Assembly: GCF_025336485.1 (NCBI RefSeq)
Contig: NZ_JAODAB010000006.1
Span: 275,449 to 339,448 of the forward strand
Reading direction: 5' to 3'
Length of the DNA: 64,000 bases
From: Pseudomonas citri
GTDB lineage: Bacteria > Pseudomonadota > Gammaproteobacteria > Pseudomonadales > Pseudomonadaceae
Positions 20,296-29,020 of this stretch are shown here, piece after piece. Position 1 is the stretch's first letter. Every line of letters starts with the position of its first letter. Made by a program: the position numbers and the translations under genes. Under the pieces are notes generated by a model. The model saw only the letters and a list, made by a program, of their open reading frames with translations, had not been told where the DNA came from and did no database searches.

Positions 20296-21261
20296 TTATT
20301 CGGTAAAGGCCATCCCATGCTTGGCCTTGGTGCTCTTTACCGCCTCCAGCACTGCCAACAGGCAATCGTCGCGGTAGCGCTCCAGGGCTGGAATGCTGTG
20401 ATGACCCAGTTGCGCACTCGTGCCGTCCACCACATCGTCGATCAGTTTTTCGGTCAGTTCTGGTGCCGGCAGGTAGGTCCACGGCAACTGCAACGCCGGG
20501 CCGAACTGGGCCATGAAGTGACGCATCCCGGCGTCGCCGCCGGCCAGGGTGTACGTCAGGAACGTGCCCATGAACGACCAGCGCAACCCGGCGCCGAAAC
20601 GGATGGCGTCGTCGATTTCCCCGGTGGTCGCCACGCCGTCGTTGACCAGGTGCAGCGCCTCGCGCCACAGCGCTTCGAGCAGGCGGTCGGCGATGAAGCC
20701 GGGCACTTCCTTGCGCACGTGCAGCGGGCGCATGCCGAGGGATTCGTACACCTGCATCGCCGCCTGCACGGCGTCGGGCGCGGTGTTTTTACCGCCGACC
20801 ACTTCTACCAGCGGTAACAGGTAAACCGGGTTGAACGGGTGCCCGACCACGCAGCGTTCCGGGTGAGTGGCGCTTTCGTAGAACTCGCTGGGCAGCAGCC
20901 CCGAGGTGCTGGAACCGATCAACGCGTTCGGCTTGGCGGCGGCGCTGATCTGGCTGTGCAGTTGGAGTTTAAGCTCCAGGCGCTCGGGGGCGCTTTCCTG
21001 GATGAAATCGGCGTCGCGCACGCACTCCTCGACGGTCGCGACAAAGCGCAGCCGGTCCTGGGAAGCACCCGGTGCCAGGCCTTGCTTTTCCAAGGCGCCC
21101 CAGGCATTGGCGACGCGCTTGCGCAGTGCCGCCTCGGCGCCCGGCGCCGGGTCCCAGGCGACGACGTCCAGGCCATGGGCCAGGGCGCGGCTGACCCAGC
21201 CGCTGCCGATCACGCCGCTGCCCAGGGCGGCGAAAGTCTTGATGTCGGTGATAAAGCTCAT
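20296..21261 (-). CDS. cdhA: L-carnitine 3-dehydrogenase CdhA
   Basis: A 321-residue member of the 3-hydroxyacyl-CoA dehydrogenase superfamily. The NAD-binding [17 protein letters not shown] is at residues 13-30, and [23 protein letters not shown] carries the catalytic His. Oxidises L-carnitine to 3-dehydrocarnitine. The start is the ATG at 21259-21261 ([10 protein letters not shown]), giving the same length as I recall for the P. aeruginosa enzyme; the upstream open frame lies in REP sequence. Confidence 0.93.
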   Translation of the reverse strand: MSFITDIKTFAALGSGVIGSGWVSRALAHGLDVVAWDPAPGAEAALRKRVANAWGALEKQGLAPGASQDRLRFVATVEECVRDADFIQESAPERLELKLQLHSQISAAAKPNALIGSSTSGLLPSEFYESATHPERCVVGHPFNPVYLLPLVEVVGGKNTAPDAVQAAMQVYESLGMRPLHVRKEVPGFIADRLLEALWREALHLVNDGVATTGEIDDAIRFGAGLRWSFMGTFLTYTLAGGDAGMRHFMAQFGPALQLPWTYLPAPELTEKLIDDVVDGTSAQLGHHSIPALERYRDDCLLAVLEAVKSTKAKHGMAFTE

Positions 21262-21312
21262 GGTGGTTTCCTGAAAAAATAGTTCGGTGATCGTCTCCTG
21301 TGGAAGCAAGGT

Positions 21313-21407
21313 CTGTGGGAGCAAGGCTTGCCCGCGATGGCGGCAGTGGATTCAACAGGGATGTTGACTGACATACCGTTATCGCGGGCAAGCCTTGCTC
21401 CCACAGG
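21313..21407. repeat. REP pair between cdhC and cdhA
   Basis: CTGTGGGAGCAAGGCTTGCC and its inverse flank a spacer of about 50 bp, inside the carnitine operon. Confidence 0.85.
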
Positions 21408-21455
21408 CCTTGCTCTCAACAGGTCTTGCTCTTACAAGCAATGTTCCTACGTCGC

Positions 21456-22343
21456 TCAACCGCGCTGGGTCAGCCCCATCTTCTTGCGGCCTTCAGCCGG
21501 CGTGAGCACGCGCGCGCCGAGGCGGCTGAGGATCTCGCCGGCGCGCTCCACCAGTTGGCCGTTGGTGGCGAGTACGCCTTTGTCCAGCCACAGGTTGTCT
21601 TCCAACCCGACTCGCACGTTGCCCCCCAGCAGCACGGCCTGGGCCGCCATTGGCATTTGCATGCGGCCGATGCCGAAGCCGGCCCACACCGCGTCCGTCG
21701 GCAGGTTGTCGACCATGGCCTTCATGGTGGTGGTGTCGGCTGGCGCGCCCCACGGGATGCCCAGGCAGAGCTGGAACAGCGGGTTGTCCAGCAGGCCTTC
21801 CTTGATCATTTGCTTGGCGAACCACAGGTGGCCGGTGTCGAAGATTTCCAGCTCGGCCTTGACCCCCAGCTCAGTGATGCGCCTGGCGCCGGCTCGCAGT
21901 TGTGCCGGCGTGGAGACGTAAATGGTGTCGCCGTCGCCGAAGTTCAGGGTGCCGCAATCCAGGGTGCAGATTTCCGGCAACAACTCTTCGACGTGGGCCA
22001 GGCGGGTCAGGGGGCCCACCAGGTCGGTGTTGGGGCCGAACTCCATTGGCCGTTCGCCCGCACCGATCTCCAGGTCGCCGCCCATGCCGGCGGTGAGGTT
22101 GACGATGATGTCCACGTCCGCCTCTCGGATGCGTTCCATCACTTCGCGGTACAACGCCACGTCGCGGCTGAATTTGCCGGTCTGCGGGTCGCGGACGTGG
22201 CAGTGGACCACCGTGGCGCCGGCCTTGGCGGCCTCGACGGCGGCTGCGGCGATCTGTTTCGGGGTGACCGGCACGTGGGGGCTCTTGGCGGTCGTGTCGC
22301 CAGCACCGGTGAGTGCGCAGGTGATGATGACGTCGTGGTTCAT
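21456..22343 (-). CDS. cdhC: Dehydrocarnitine cleavage enzyme CdhC (BKACE/DUF849 family)
   Basis: A 295-residue beta-keto acid cleavage enzyme. The zinc-binding [10 protein letters not shown] motif and the late [14 protein letters not shown] carrying the conserved Glu are both present. BKACE enzymes condense a beta-keto acid with acetyl-CoA; here 3-dehydrocarnitine would give betainyl-CoA and acetoacetate, matching the downstream thioesterase. The ribosome site GAAGGAAA lies ahead of the ATG. It is between caiX and cdhA on the minus strand. Confidence 0.92.
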   Translation of the reverse strand: MNHDVIITCALTGAGDTTAKSPHVPVTPKQIAAAAVEAAKAGATVVHCHVRDPQTGKFSRDVALYREVMERIREADVDIIVNLTAGMGGDLEIGAGERPMEFGPNTDLVGPLTRLAHVEELLPEICTLDCGTLNFGDGDTIYVSTPAQLRAGARRITELGVKAELEIFDTGHLWFAKQMIKEGLLDNPLFQLCLGIPWGAPADTTTMKAMVDNLPTDAVWAGFGIGRMQMPMAAQAVLLGGNVRVGLEDNLWLDKGVLATNGQLVERAGEILSRLGARVLTPAEGRKKMGLTQRG

Positions 22344-22415
22344 GGTGCGGTTTCCTTCAGGCGTAGTGAGTCACTGCGCAGCCAGTTGGGTGCTGCGCAG
22401 AGGAATAACGTTCGA

Positions 22416-23360
22416 TCAGTTACTGGTCAGTTTCAGATTTTCGGCGGCCGGCTTGCCGTCGAAGGTGGTCACGCCTTCGAGCCAGCGCTGCTTGTCCTGT
22501 GGATGGTCCTTGAGCCATTGCCGCGCCGATTCGAGCGGATCCTTGTGATCGAGCAGCGGCTGCATCATCCGGCTCTCGTCTTCAGCGCTGAAGGTCAGGT
22601 TGCTCAGCAGGCGGCTGACGTTCGGGCATTGTTCGGCATAGCTCGGCGCCGTAACGGTCCATACCGTGGCCATGCCTTCGTTCGGGCCGAGGGCGTCTTC
22701 GCTGCCGGTGAGGTAGGTCATCTGCACGTTGACGTTCATCGGGTGCGGCGCCCAGCCGAAGAACACCACGGCTTCCTTGCGTCGCACCGCGCGGTCTACC
22801 GCGGCGAGCATGCCGGCTTCGCTGGACTCCACCAGTTGGAATTTGCCCAGGCCGAACTGGTTCTTGGCGATCATTGCCTTGATCTGGGTGTTCGCGCCGG
22901 AGCCGGGTTCGATGCCATAGATCTTGCCGCCCAGTTCTTTTTCGAATTTGGCGATGTCGGCGAAGGTCTTCAGGCCCTTGTCGGCGAGGTAAGTCGGCAC
23001 TGCCAGGGTGGCGCGGGCGTCCTTCAGGCTGGGTTGCTCCAGTACCTTGACCTGCTTGGCCTCGACGAACGGCGTGATGGTCTGGGTCATCAGCGGGTTC
23101 CAGTAGCCCAGGAACATGTCCAGGTGCTGATCGCGGATACCGGCGAAGATGATTTGCTGGGAGGCACTGGTCTGTTTGGTCTGATAGCCGAGGCCGTCGA
23201 GCATCACTTGGGTCAGGGCGCTGGTGGCGATGACGTCGGTCCAGTTGACCACCCCAAGGCGTACGTCCTTGCACGCGGCGGGCTCGGCGGCCATGGCGGC
23301 CGGGCTCAGGAGTTGGGTGGCGCTGAGTGCAAGAACGCAGTAACTGATCAATCGTTTCAT
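22416..23360 (-). CDS. caiX: Carnitine-binding periplasmic protein CaiX
   Basis: A 314-residue OpuAC-type binding protein with a signal peptide (MKRLISYCVLALSATQLLSP..., cut after AMA). It shares with CbcX the motifs VVNWTDVIATSALTQVM, FLGYWNPLMTQ, KIYGIEPGSGANTQ and FFGWAPHPMN. It lies at the head of the cdh operon and probably delivers carnitine to the CbcWV permease, since no permease or ATPase gene is next to it. The start is the ATG at 23358-23360; the long upstream open frame runs into the cdhR promoter region and is not used. Confidence 0.92.
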   Translation of the reverse strand: MKRLISYCVLALSATQLLSPAAMAAEPAACKDVRLGVVNWTDVIATSALTQVMLDGLGYQTKQTSASQQIIFAGIRDQHLDMFLGYWNPLMTQTITPFVEAKQVKVLEQPSLKDARATLAVPTYLADKGLKTFADIAKFEKELGGKIYGIEPGSGANTQIKAMIAKNQFGLGKFQLVESSEAGMLAAVDRAVRRKEAVVFFGWAPHPMNVNVQMTYLTGSEDALGPNEGMATVWTVTAPSYAEQCPNVSRLLSNLTFSAEDESRMMQPLLDHKDPLESARQWLKDHPQDKQRWLEGVTTFDGKPAAENLKLTSN

Positions 23361-23451
23361 GGCGTGGGTCCTCGGCAGCTTATTGTTATGGGTTCCGGTG
23401 TCTGCGCGCCGGTGATGCCAAGTTACGCAGCCAGGCCCTGGGCAAAACGCC

Positions 23452-23482
23452 CTGCGGCGACGTGCTCTTGCACTGCGGCGAC
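23452..23482. promoter_or_regulatory. Tandem direct repeat, candidate CdhR operator
   Basis: CTGCGGCGAC occurs at 23452-23461 and again at 23473-23482, exactly 21 bp apart, each followed within a few bases by CTCTTG or TCTTG. It lies midway in the 188-bp gap between divergent caiX and cdhR, as expected for an AraC-type dimer site. Confidence 0.65.
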
Positions 23483-23548
23483 TCTTGTACGGTTGTTGCA
23501 ACTGGCGTATCAAGGTCCGCACGCTGCCCCGTCAACCGAGTGTGCCCC

Positions 23549-24508
23549 ATGTCCCAGGATTTCTACTTCTTGTTGATGCCGGGTTTTTCGGCCATCGGTT
23601 TCATTTCGGCCATCGAGCCGTTGCGGGTCGCCAACCGTTTTCGCGGCGAGCTGTACCGCTGGCACGTGTTGAGCAGCGATGGCGGGGCGGTGCTGGCGAG
23701 CAATGGCATGTCGGTCAACGCCGATGCGGCGCTGGAGCCGTTGAGGAAAGGGGCGACCTTGTGGGTGGTGGCTGGGTTCGAGCCGTTGAAGTTCGTGACG
23801 CCGGCCCTGGAGCGCTGGCTGCACCGCCTGGACAGCGAAGGCGTGATTCTCGGCGGGATCGACACCGGCAGCGTGGTCCTGGCCGAGGCGGGGCTGTTGG
23901 AGGGCCACCGCGTGACCCTGCATTGGGAAGCGATCGAGGCGTTCAAGGAGTCTTATCCACAGCTGGGGGTGACCCAGGAGCTGTTTGAAATCGACCGTCG
24001 ACGCATTACTTGCGCCGGCGGCACCGCATCCATCGACCTGATGCTTGACCTGATCGGCCAGGCCCATGGTCCGGAGCTGGCGATCCAGGTCAGCGAACAG
24101 TTCGTGCTCAGCCGCATCCGTCCGCGCAAGGACCACCAGCGGATGGAGATCGCCAGCCGCTACGGCATTCGCAACAAGAAACTGGTGCACGTCATCGGCG
24201 AGATGGAGGCCCACAGCGAGCCACCGTTGAGCACCCTTGAACTGGCCGAGTCCATCGGCGTCACCCGTCGCCAGCTCGAGCGCCTGTTCCGCCTGCACCT
24301 GAACGACACCCCGAGCAATTTCTACCTGCGCCTGCGCCTGGAAAAGGCCCGGCAACTGCTGCGCCAGACCGACCTGAGCGTGCTGGAAGTGAGCATCGCC
24401 TGCGGGTTCGAATCACCGTCGTACTTCACCCGCAGTTATCGGGCGCGATTCGAGCGGTGCCCTCGGGAGGATCGGCGGCGCCAGGGGGATGGGCGGGAGC
24501 TGGTTTGA
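23549..24508 (+). CDS. cdhR: Carnitine catabolism regulator CdhR (AraC family with GATase1-like domain)
   Basis: A 319-residue GbdR paralogue. The N-terminal DJ-1/PfpI-like sensor begins FYFLLMPGFSAIGFISAIEP, and the C-terminal AraC DNA-binding domain contains LAESIGVTRRQLERLF and LEVSIACGFESPSYFTRSYR. In P. aeruginosa CdhR activates caiX-cdh in response to carnitine. The ATG at 23549 gives the expected N-terminus but has no good ribosome site, so it may be weakly translated. It diverges from caiX. Confidence 0.92.
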   Translation: MSQDFYFLLMPGFSAIGFISAIEPLRVANRFRGELYRWHVLSSDGGAVLASNGMSVNADAALEPLRKGATLWVVAGFEPLKFVTPALERWLHRLDSEGVILGGIDTGSVVLAEAGLLEGHRVTLHWEAIEAFKESYPQLGVTQELFEIDRRRITCAGGTASIDLMLDLIGQAHGPELAIQVSEQFVLSRIRPRKDHQRMEIASRYGIRNKKLVHVIGEMEAHSEPPLSTLELAESIGVTRRQLERLFRLHLNDTPSNFYLRLRLEKARQLLRQTDLSVLEVSIACGFESPSYFTRSYRARFERCPREDRRRQGDGRELV

Positions 24509-24513
24509 CAGGC

Positions 24514-24574
24514 TTTTATACTCAATTATGCTCGCGACTATAAATTATACCTGTTGCAATAATTGAGTATAAAA
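24514..24574. repeat. AT-rich palindrome with perfect 16-bp arms
   Basis: TTTTATACTCAATTAT (24514-24529) and its exact inverse (24559-24574) flank a 29-bp spacer that also holds TATAAATTATA. It lies between the convergent 3' ends of cdhR and the DUF3010 gene. Base composition is strikingly AT-rich against its surroundings. It could act as a two-way terminator (A-runs and T-runs at the ends) or be a remnant of foreign DNA. Confidence 0.75.
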
Positions 24575-24603
24575 CCATGCCGATTGGTTGAAGGGGGATC
24601 GGT

Positions 24604-25020
24604 TTATTTCTTCACCAGCGCCGCACACGCTGCCTTATAGGCCTCATGCTGATACTTGTTCAGCGTCGCCGGCAGGGCGAAGTCGTGTTTCTTGCTCTGC
24701 GCGTTGATGGTCTGTGGCGACAACAACGTCACCTCACACCCTTCCAGCAACTGGAACACCCCTTCGATCTTGAATGTGGTCGGTCCACCCGCGAATTCAC
24801 CTTTCTTACTGCGCTTCTTGATGGCGATGCGTTCGATGCCGTTTTCGGCGACGAATGCCCGTACCCGGGCCGCGAAGGCCTTGACGTTGGTGGCTTCGTC
24901 ATCGTCGTCCAGGGCAATTTTCCGGGTGTTCAGCGCGACGTGGCTCAATGCCTGTTGATCTAGCGAGGCCACGGCGATGATCGCTTCGCTGCCTTTGATT
25001 TCGATGCCGCAGATAATCAT
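24604..25020 (-). CDS. DUF3010 family protein
   Basis: A 138-residue cytoplasmic protein beginning MIICGIEIKGSEAIIAVASL, which has the look of an RNase H-like fold first strand (acidic residue, G-x-E-x-K-G). The family is DUF3010, found across gammaproteobacteria; function unknown. Internal KKRSKKGEFAGGPTTFKIEG is a basic segment. It stands alone between cdhR and a membrane-protein gene, with AAGGG upstream of the ATG. Confidence 0.85.
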   Translation of the reverse strand: MIICGIEIKGSEAIIAVASLDQQALSHVALNTRKIALDDDDEATNVKAFAARVRAFVAENGIERIAIKKRSKKGEFAGGPTTFKIEGVFQLLEGCEVTLLSPQTINAQSKKHDFALPATLNKYQHEAYKAACAALVKK

Positions 25021-25080
25021 GTGAGCCCTTGGGTTGAAGGTCTGGCGTTGCAGTGTATCCCGCCCGGGCGAGCGCGTGGT

Positions 25081-25857
25081 TCAGTTCATGCCCTGACGCA
25101 GATCCAGCATGATTTTATCGAAAGAGTCGACCCGGATAACGCCGAAGCGTGGGTATTCGAAGTCCAGGATCACATACAACACACAGACCATGACTGCCGC
25201 GTAGCCCAGGCTGTGCAGCCAGTTGCGCCGCTGTGTCCCGGCCATGCCGTAGCCGATCAGCAGGGCGCTGATCAGGGTCATGGTCAGCAGCATCAAGTAG
25301 ATGGCCAAAGGTGGATGGGTCTCTTGGGCGACGGTGCGGGTGGTGGTGATGTCGATCATTTCGTTTTGCGCCTGCAACACCGGGGTGCCCAGGGTTGGGG
25401 TGGGCATCTGCTGGAGGGCGGCGACGGTGCGTTTCCAGATGGTTTGCTGCAAGTCATTGGCCCGGTCATAGGCGGCTTCGTCGAATGCGTCCTCTCGCAG
25501 GTTGCGGTAGTACTCAATGCGGGCGTCGACATAATCCCTGAAGACCTGGCGCAGAGCCGGTTGCTCGCTGGCCGGCAGCAGGTCCAGGCGCAACCAGGCC
25601 GTGCCCATGGCGTTGGTTTCAGCGACGATCAGCGCGCGCCGCTGGTCCAGGCGCGAGGCCGCACCGGAGAAGGTAAAGGCAATCAACAGCGCCAACAGGC
25701 CGAACACCGCCCCTTCGATGGCACCGATGCCCTGGCGGGCACCGTCAGGGTCCAGGGCCAGATGGCGGTTACCGACACGCCGCCCGGCCTCGATGCCCAG
25801 CACGATGGCGATGAAGATGGCTAACCCGTAGAAGGGCAGGGCGGTAAGCGAGAGCAT
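25081..25857 (-). CDS. DUF4239 (bestrophin-like) membrane protein
   Basis: A 258-residue inner-membrane protein. Two hydrophobic segments lie in the N-terminal 75 residues (LPFYGLAIFIAIVLGIE and GAVFGLLALLIAFTFSG) and two in the C-terminal third, with a helical soluble middle (EQPALRQVFRDYVDARIEYY). This is the layout of DUF4239 proteins; no function is established. AGGAGA precedes the ATG. Confidence 0.8.
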   Translation of the reverse strand: MLSLTALPFYGLAIFIAIVLGIEAGRRVGNRHLALDPDGARQGIGAIEGAVFGLLALLIAFTFSGAASRLDQRRALIVAETNAMGTAWLRLDLLPASEQPALRQVFRDYVDARIEYYRNLREDAFDEAAYDRANDLQQTIWKRTVAALQQMPTPTLGTPVLQAQNEMIDITTTRTVAQETHPPLAIYLMLLTMTLISALLIGYGMAGTQRRNWLHSLGYAAVMVCVLYVILDFEYPRFGVIRVDSFDKIMLDLRQGMN

Positions 25858-25982
25858 ACGAAAATCTCCTGATCGTCGTGTGTGACTCGTCTGTACGGCC
25901 GGGCTCGGACGGGTATGCAGCCAGTGTAGGAGGTGTTGCGGATTATTCCTGTCCCAACTGATCGAATGGCGACCGGTGTTTA

Positions 25983-26309
25983 CTACAGTTCCAACTGATC
26001 AGCATGAATGCCAAAGGCTGCGGCAATTTTCTCGCGGGTTGCCCGCCGGGGTTTGGTCACTGATTCCTGCTGGGCAAATGCTGGCTGGGAAATGCCCAAG
26101 CGCCGGGCCACCTCGTCCTGAGTCAGGCCCAGGTGCTCGCGCCAGGCGCGGATGGGCGTGGCGCCGTCGACGATTCGGCTAACGACTTCATGGGGAATCA
26201 GATCAGGGTGCAGTTTATGTTGCGCCACGTATTGGGCATAAGGAATGACCACAAATGCCGGGTGCCCATCTGCGTCATTGATGATCTGGATATCAGTAGG
26301 TGCGTTCAT
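25983..26309 (-). CDS. XRE-type HTH antitoxin
   Basis: A 108-residue antitoxin. Its N-terminal half (ADGHPAFVVIPYAQYV) resembles the partner-binding part of RelB/Phd-like antitoxins, and the C-terminal half is a helix-turn-helix (LTQDEVARRLGISQPAFAQQE). The start codon at 26307-26309 lies inside the 3' end of the toxin frame, 17 bp of overlap, as is usual for toxin-first type II modules. The antitoxin is intact although the toxin is not. Confidence 0.85.
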   Translation of the reverse strand: MNAPTDIQIINDADGHPAFVVIPYAQYVAQHKLHPDLIPHEVVSRIVDGATPIRAWREHLGLTQDEVARRLGISQPAFAQQESVTKPRRATREKIAAAFGIHADQLEL

Positions 26310-26547
26310 CGCGTTTCTTGACCTCTTGAATGCTGACGATCTTGATCGCCCCGTCCTAATCGAACATGACTCGATAGCTGCCTACCCGAAGACGATAGGC
26401 GTAGTCATGGCCGACAAGCGCTTTGACGTTCATCGCATCGGGCATCTGGGCGAGCGCCGTAACGGCGTCCCGAACCTGAGCCTGATGGGCAGAATGCAAC
26501 TTCAGAAGCTGCTTAACGGCTTTTCGGGTCCAGTGGATAGTGTTCAT
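26293..26547 (-). pseudogene. RelE/ParE-family toxin, interrupted by an in-frame amber codon
   Basis: The reading frame begins MNTIHWTRKAVKQLLKLHSA and runs to VGSYRVMFD, then meets TAG at 26356-26358. Directly beyond the stop, in the same frame, the family C-terminus continues (DGAIKIVSIQEVKKRDERTY) to a TGA at 26293-26295 that overlaps the antitoxin start. Without readthrough the product is 63 of about 84 residues and lacks the C-terminal strand and basic/tyrosine residues needed for RNase activity in RelE relatives. Probably inactivated by a single base change. It is first in the operon, ahead of the antitoxin. Confidence 0.85.
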
Positions 26548-26553
26548 GGAAGA

Positions 26554-26593
26554 ATATAAGTCTTTTATAAGATTTGCGAATCCTGACTTATAT
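26554..26593. promoter_or_regulatory. Probable promoter/operator of the toxin-antitoxin module
   Basis: ATATAAGTC (26554-26562) and its perfect inverse GACTTATAT (26585-26593) flank a 22-bp spacer containing an AT-rich -10-like stretch (TATAAAAGA on the minus strand). It begins 7 bp upstream of the toxin ATG, as autoregulated TA operators do. Confidence 0.65.
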
Positions 26594-26647
26594 CCGTCCC
26601 AAGGCCAACGCGTGAAAAGTGTCTGGATATTTGCCCGCGGGTTGCCC

Positions 26648-27049
26648 TCACTCCTGCCCGATCGACTCCAAGAACTCCGACCGATCGTCGCTTACCTGGG
26701 CCATGCAGTCGTTTTCGGCGATTTTGTAGGCTTCGCTACCGGGTTTGGCCGGGAAGGCGGCGATGGCGCAGTCGGCGTCGCGTTGTTTTTGCCAGAGTTG
26801 CTGGGCGGCCTTGATCTTGTTGGTGATGTCAGCGAGTTGGGCCTTGTCGCTGGCGTAGCGGGTTTGCAGGCGTTCGTTGAGGCTTTGCAGGTTTTCGCTC
26901 AGCAATTGTTCGGCGGCAGTCTTGCCGTAGGCCGAGCAGGCCAGGGTCTGGACGTCGTTTTCCACCGCGTCGCAAGGGTTTTGTTCGGTGTCTTCAGTCG
27001 CGTGGGCGACGGTGCTGATCAGTGCCAAAGCCAGGAAAATAGATTTCAT
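26648..27049 (-). CDS. LprI-like (DUF1311) secreted protein
   Basis: A 133-residue protein with a signal peptide (MKSIFLALALISTVAHA) and a DUF1311/lysozyme-inhibitor LprI-type domain: ACSAYGKTAAEQLLSENLQS then AQQLWQKQRDADCAI and ENDCMAQV, with paired cysteines. Probably periplasmic; LprI of Mycobacterium inhibits lysozyme, but most family members are uncharacterised. The start is set at the ATG at 27047-27049, where the signal peptide begins. Confidence 0.8.
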   Translation of the reverse strand: MKSIFLALALISTVAHATEDTEQNPCDAVENDVQTLACSAYGKTAAEQLLSENLQSLNERLQTRYASDKAQLADITNKIKAAQQLWQKQRDADCAIAAFPAKPGSEAYKIAENDCMAQVSDDRSEFLESIGQE

Positions 27050-27160
27050 CGCGTTGCCGCTCAAGTCCAGGGAAAACCAGTGATGCGGCGGATTCTGGCG
27101 CAAGCGTCGGGTAAAGAACAGACGGGCAGGGTGGGCCTGTCGTAGCCCTTTGTCGCGGAT

Positions 27161-27187
27161 TGACGCTTTCGGCAATTCCCCTGTCGT
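27161..27187. promoter_or_regulatory. Candidate GbdR half-sites upstream of the dimethylglycine operon
   Basis: TGACGC (27161) and TGTCGT (27182) are 21 bp apart, about 100 bp upstream of the dipeptidase-like gene. The same TGnCG pair at 20-21 bp recurs at the gbc and glyA1 promoters. Short motif; moderate support only. Confidence 0.4.
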
Positions 27188-27284
27188 TTTTGCACCGGGT
27201 CGCCACGGCCCTCCGGCATATGCTGGCCCCAAAGCGCCGGCACACGATTCGGCGCATGAATCGCTGACAAAAGGGGACTGCCTG

Positions 27285-28262
<978 letters not shown>

Positions 28263-28474
28263 ATACCTCTGGAGCCTACTCCGCTCGCCGATAGCTGCGT
28301 CAGGTCCTCGCGCCAAGCTCGCCGTACATGCGTACTGTCTCGCTTGTCGCTCCGGTCCTTCCTTGCTCTCGACGTGCTCGCTACGGCTCCAAAGGCATTC
28401 ACGCAGTTTTTTTATAAGAGCAAAAGCAAACGCTTCGCTCAGTAATGATCACGAATTTCCGGAGTCAAGTTTTC
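28263..28474. other. Intergenic spacer with terminator-like T-run
   Basis: A 212-bp gap within the dgc operon. Its first 120 bases are a C/T-rich stretch (GCTCGCCGATAGCTGCGTC...) I have seen described only as intergenic repeat-like sequence in Pseudomonas; it then has GCAGTTTTTTTATAAG. A minus-strand open frame here looks spurious. Confidence 0.4.
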
Positions 28475-29005
28475 ATGGCCAAAATCGCCCCCCAACTGCC
28501 TATCGAAGTCGACAGCGAAACCGGTGTCTGGACCTCCGACGCCCTGCCGATGCTGTACGTACCGCGTCACTTCTTCGTCAACAACCACATGGGCATCGAG
28601 GAAGTGCTGGGCGCCGAGGCCTACGCCGAGATCCTCTACAAGGCCGGCTACAAATCGGCCTGGCACTGGTGTGAAAAAGAAGCCGAATGCCATGGCCTGG
28701 AAGGTGTCGCGGTGTTCGAGCACTACATGAAGCGTCTGTCGCAGCGTGGCTGGGGCCTGTTCAAGATCCAGGACATCGACCTGGACAAAGGCACCTGCAG
28801 CGTCAAGCTCGAGCACTCGGCATTCGTCTATGTGTACGGCAAGGTCGGGCGTAAGGTCGACTATATGTTCACCGGCTGGTTCGCGGGTGCCATGGATCAG
28901 ATCCTCGCCGCCCGCGGCAGTTCGATCCGCACCGTGGCCGAACAGGTCTATGGTGGCTCCGAAGAAGGCCACGACGACGGCCTCTTCATCACCAAGCCGT
29001 TGTAA
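28475..29005 (+). CDS. DUF5943 domain protein (4-vinyl-reductase-like fold)
   Basis: A 176-residue soluble protein (MAKIAPQLPIEVDSETGVWT...). It contains a V4R-like region with HWCEKEAECHGLEG and KLEHSAFVYVYGKVGRKVDYMFTGWFAG, a fold used for small-ligand or haem-like sensing in other proteins. Known as the PA5397-type gene accompanying dgcA in Pseudomonas; no activity is assigned to my knowledge. GGAG precedes the ATG at 28475. It sits 15 bp upstream of dgcA, so it is surely co-transcribed and may be an accessory factor for dimethylglycine demethylation. Confidence 0.82.
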   Translation: MAKIAPQLPIEVDSETGVWTSDALPMLYVPRHFFVNNHMGIEEVLGAEAYAEILYKAGYKSAWHWCEKEAECHGLEGVAVFEHYMKRLSQRGWGLFKIQDIDLDKGTCSVKLEHSAFVYVYGKVGRKVDYMFTGWFAGAMDQILAARGSSIRTVAEQVYGGSEEGHDDGLFITKPL

Positions 29006-29020
29006 GTCGAGGATTGCGCC

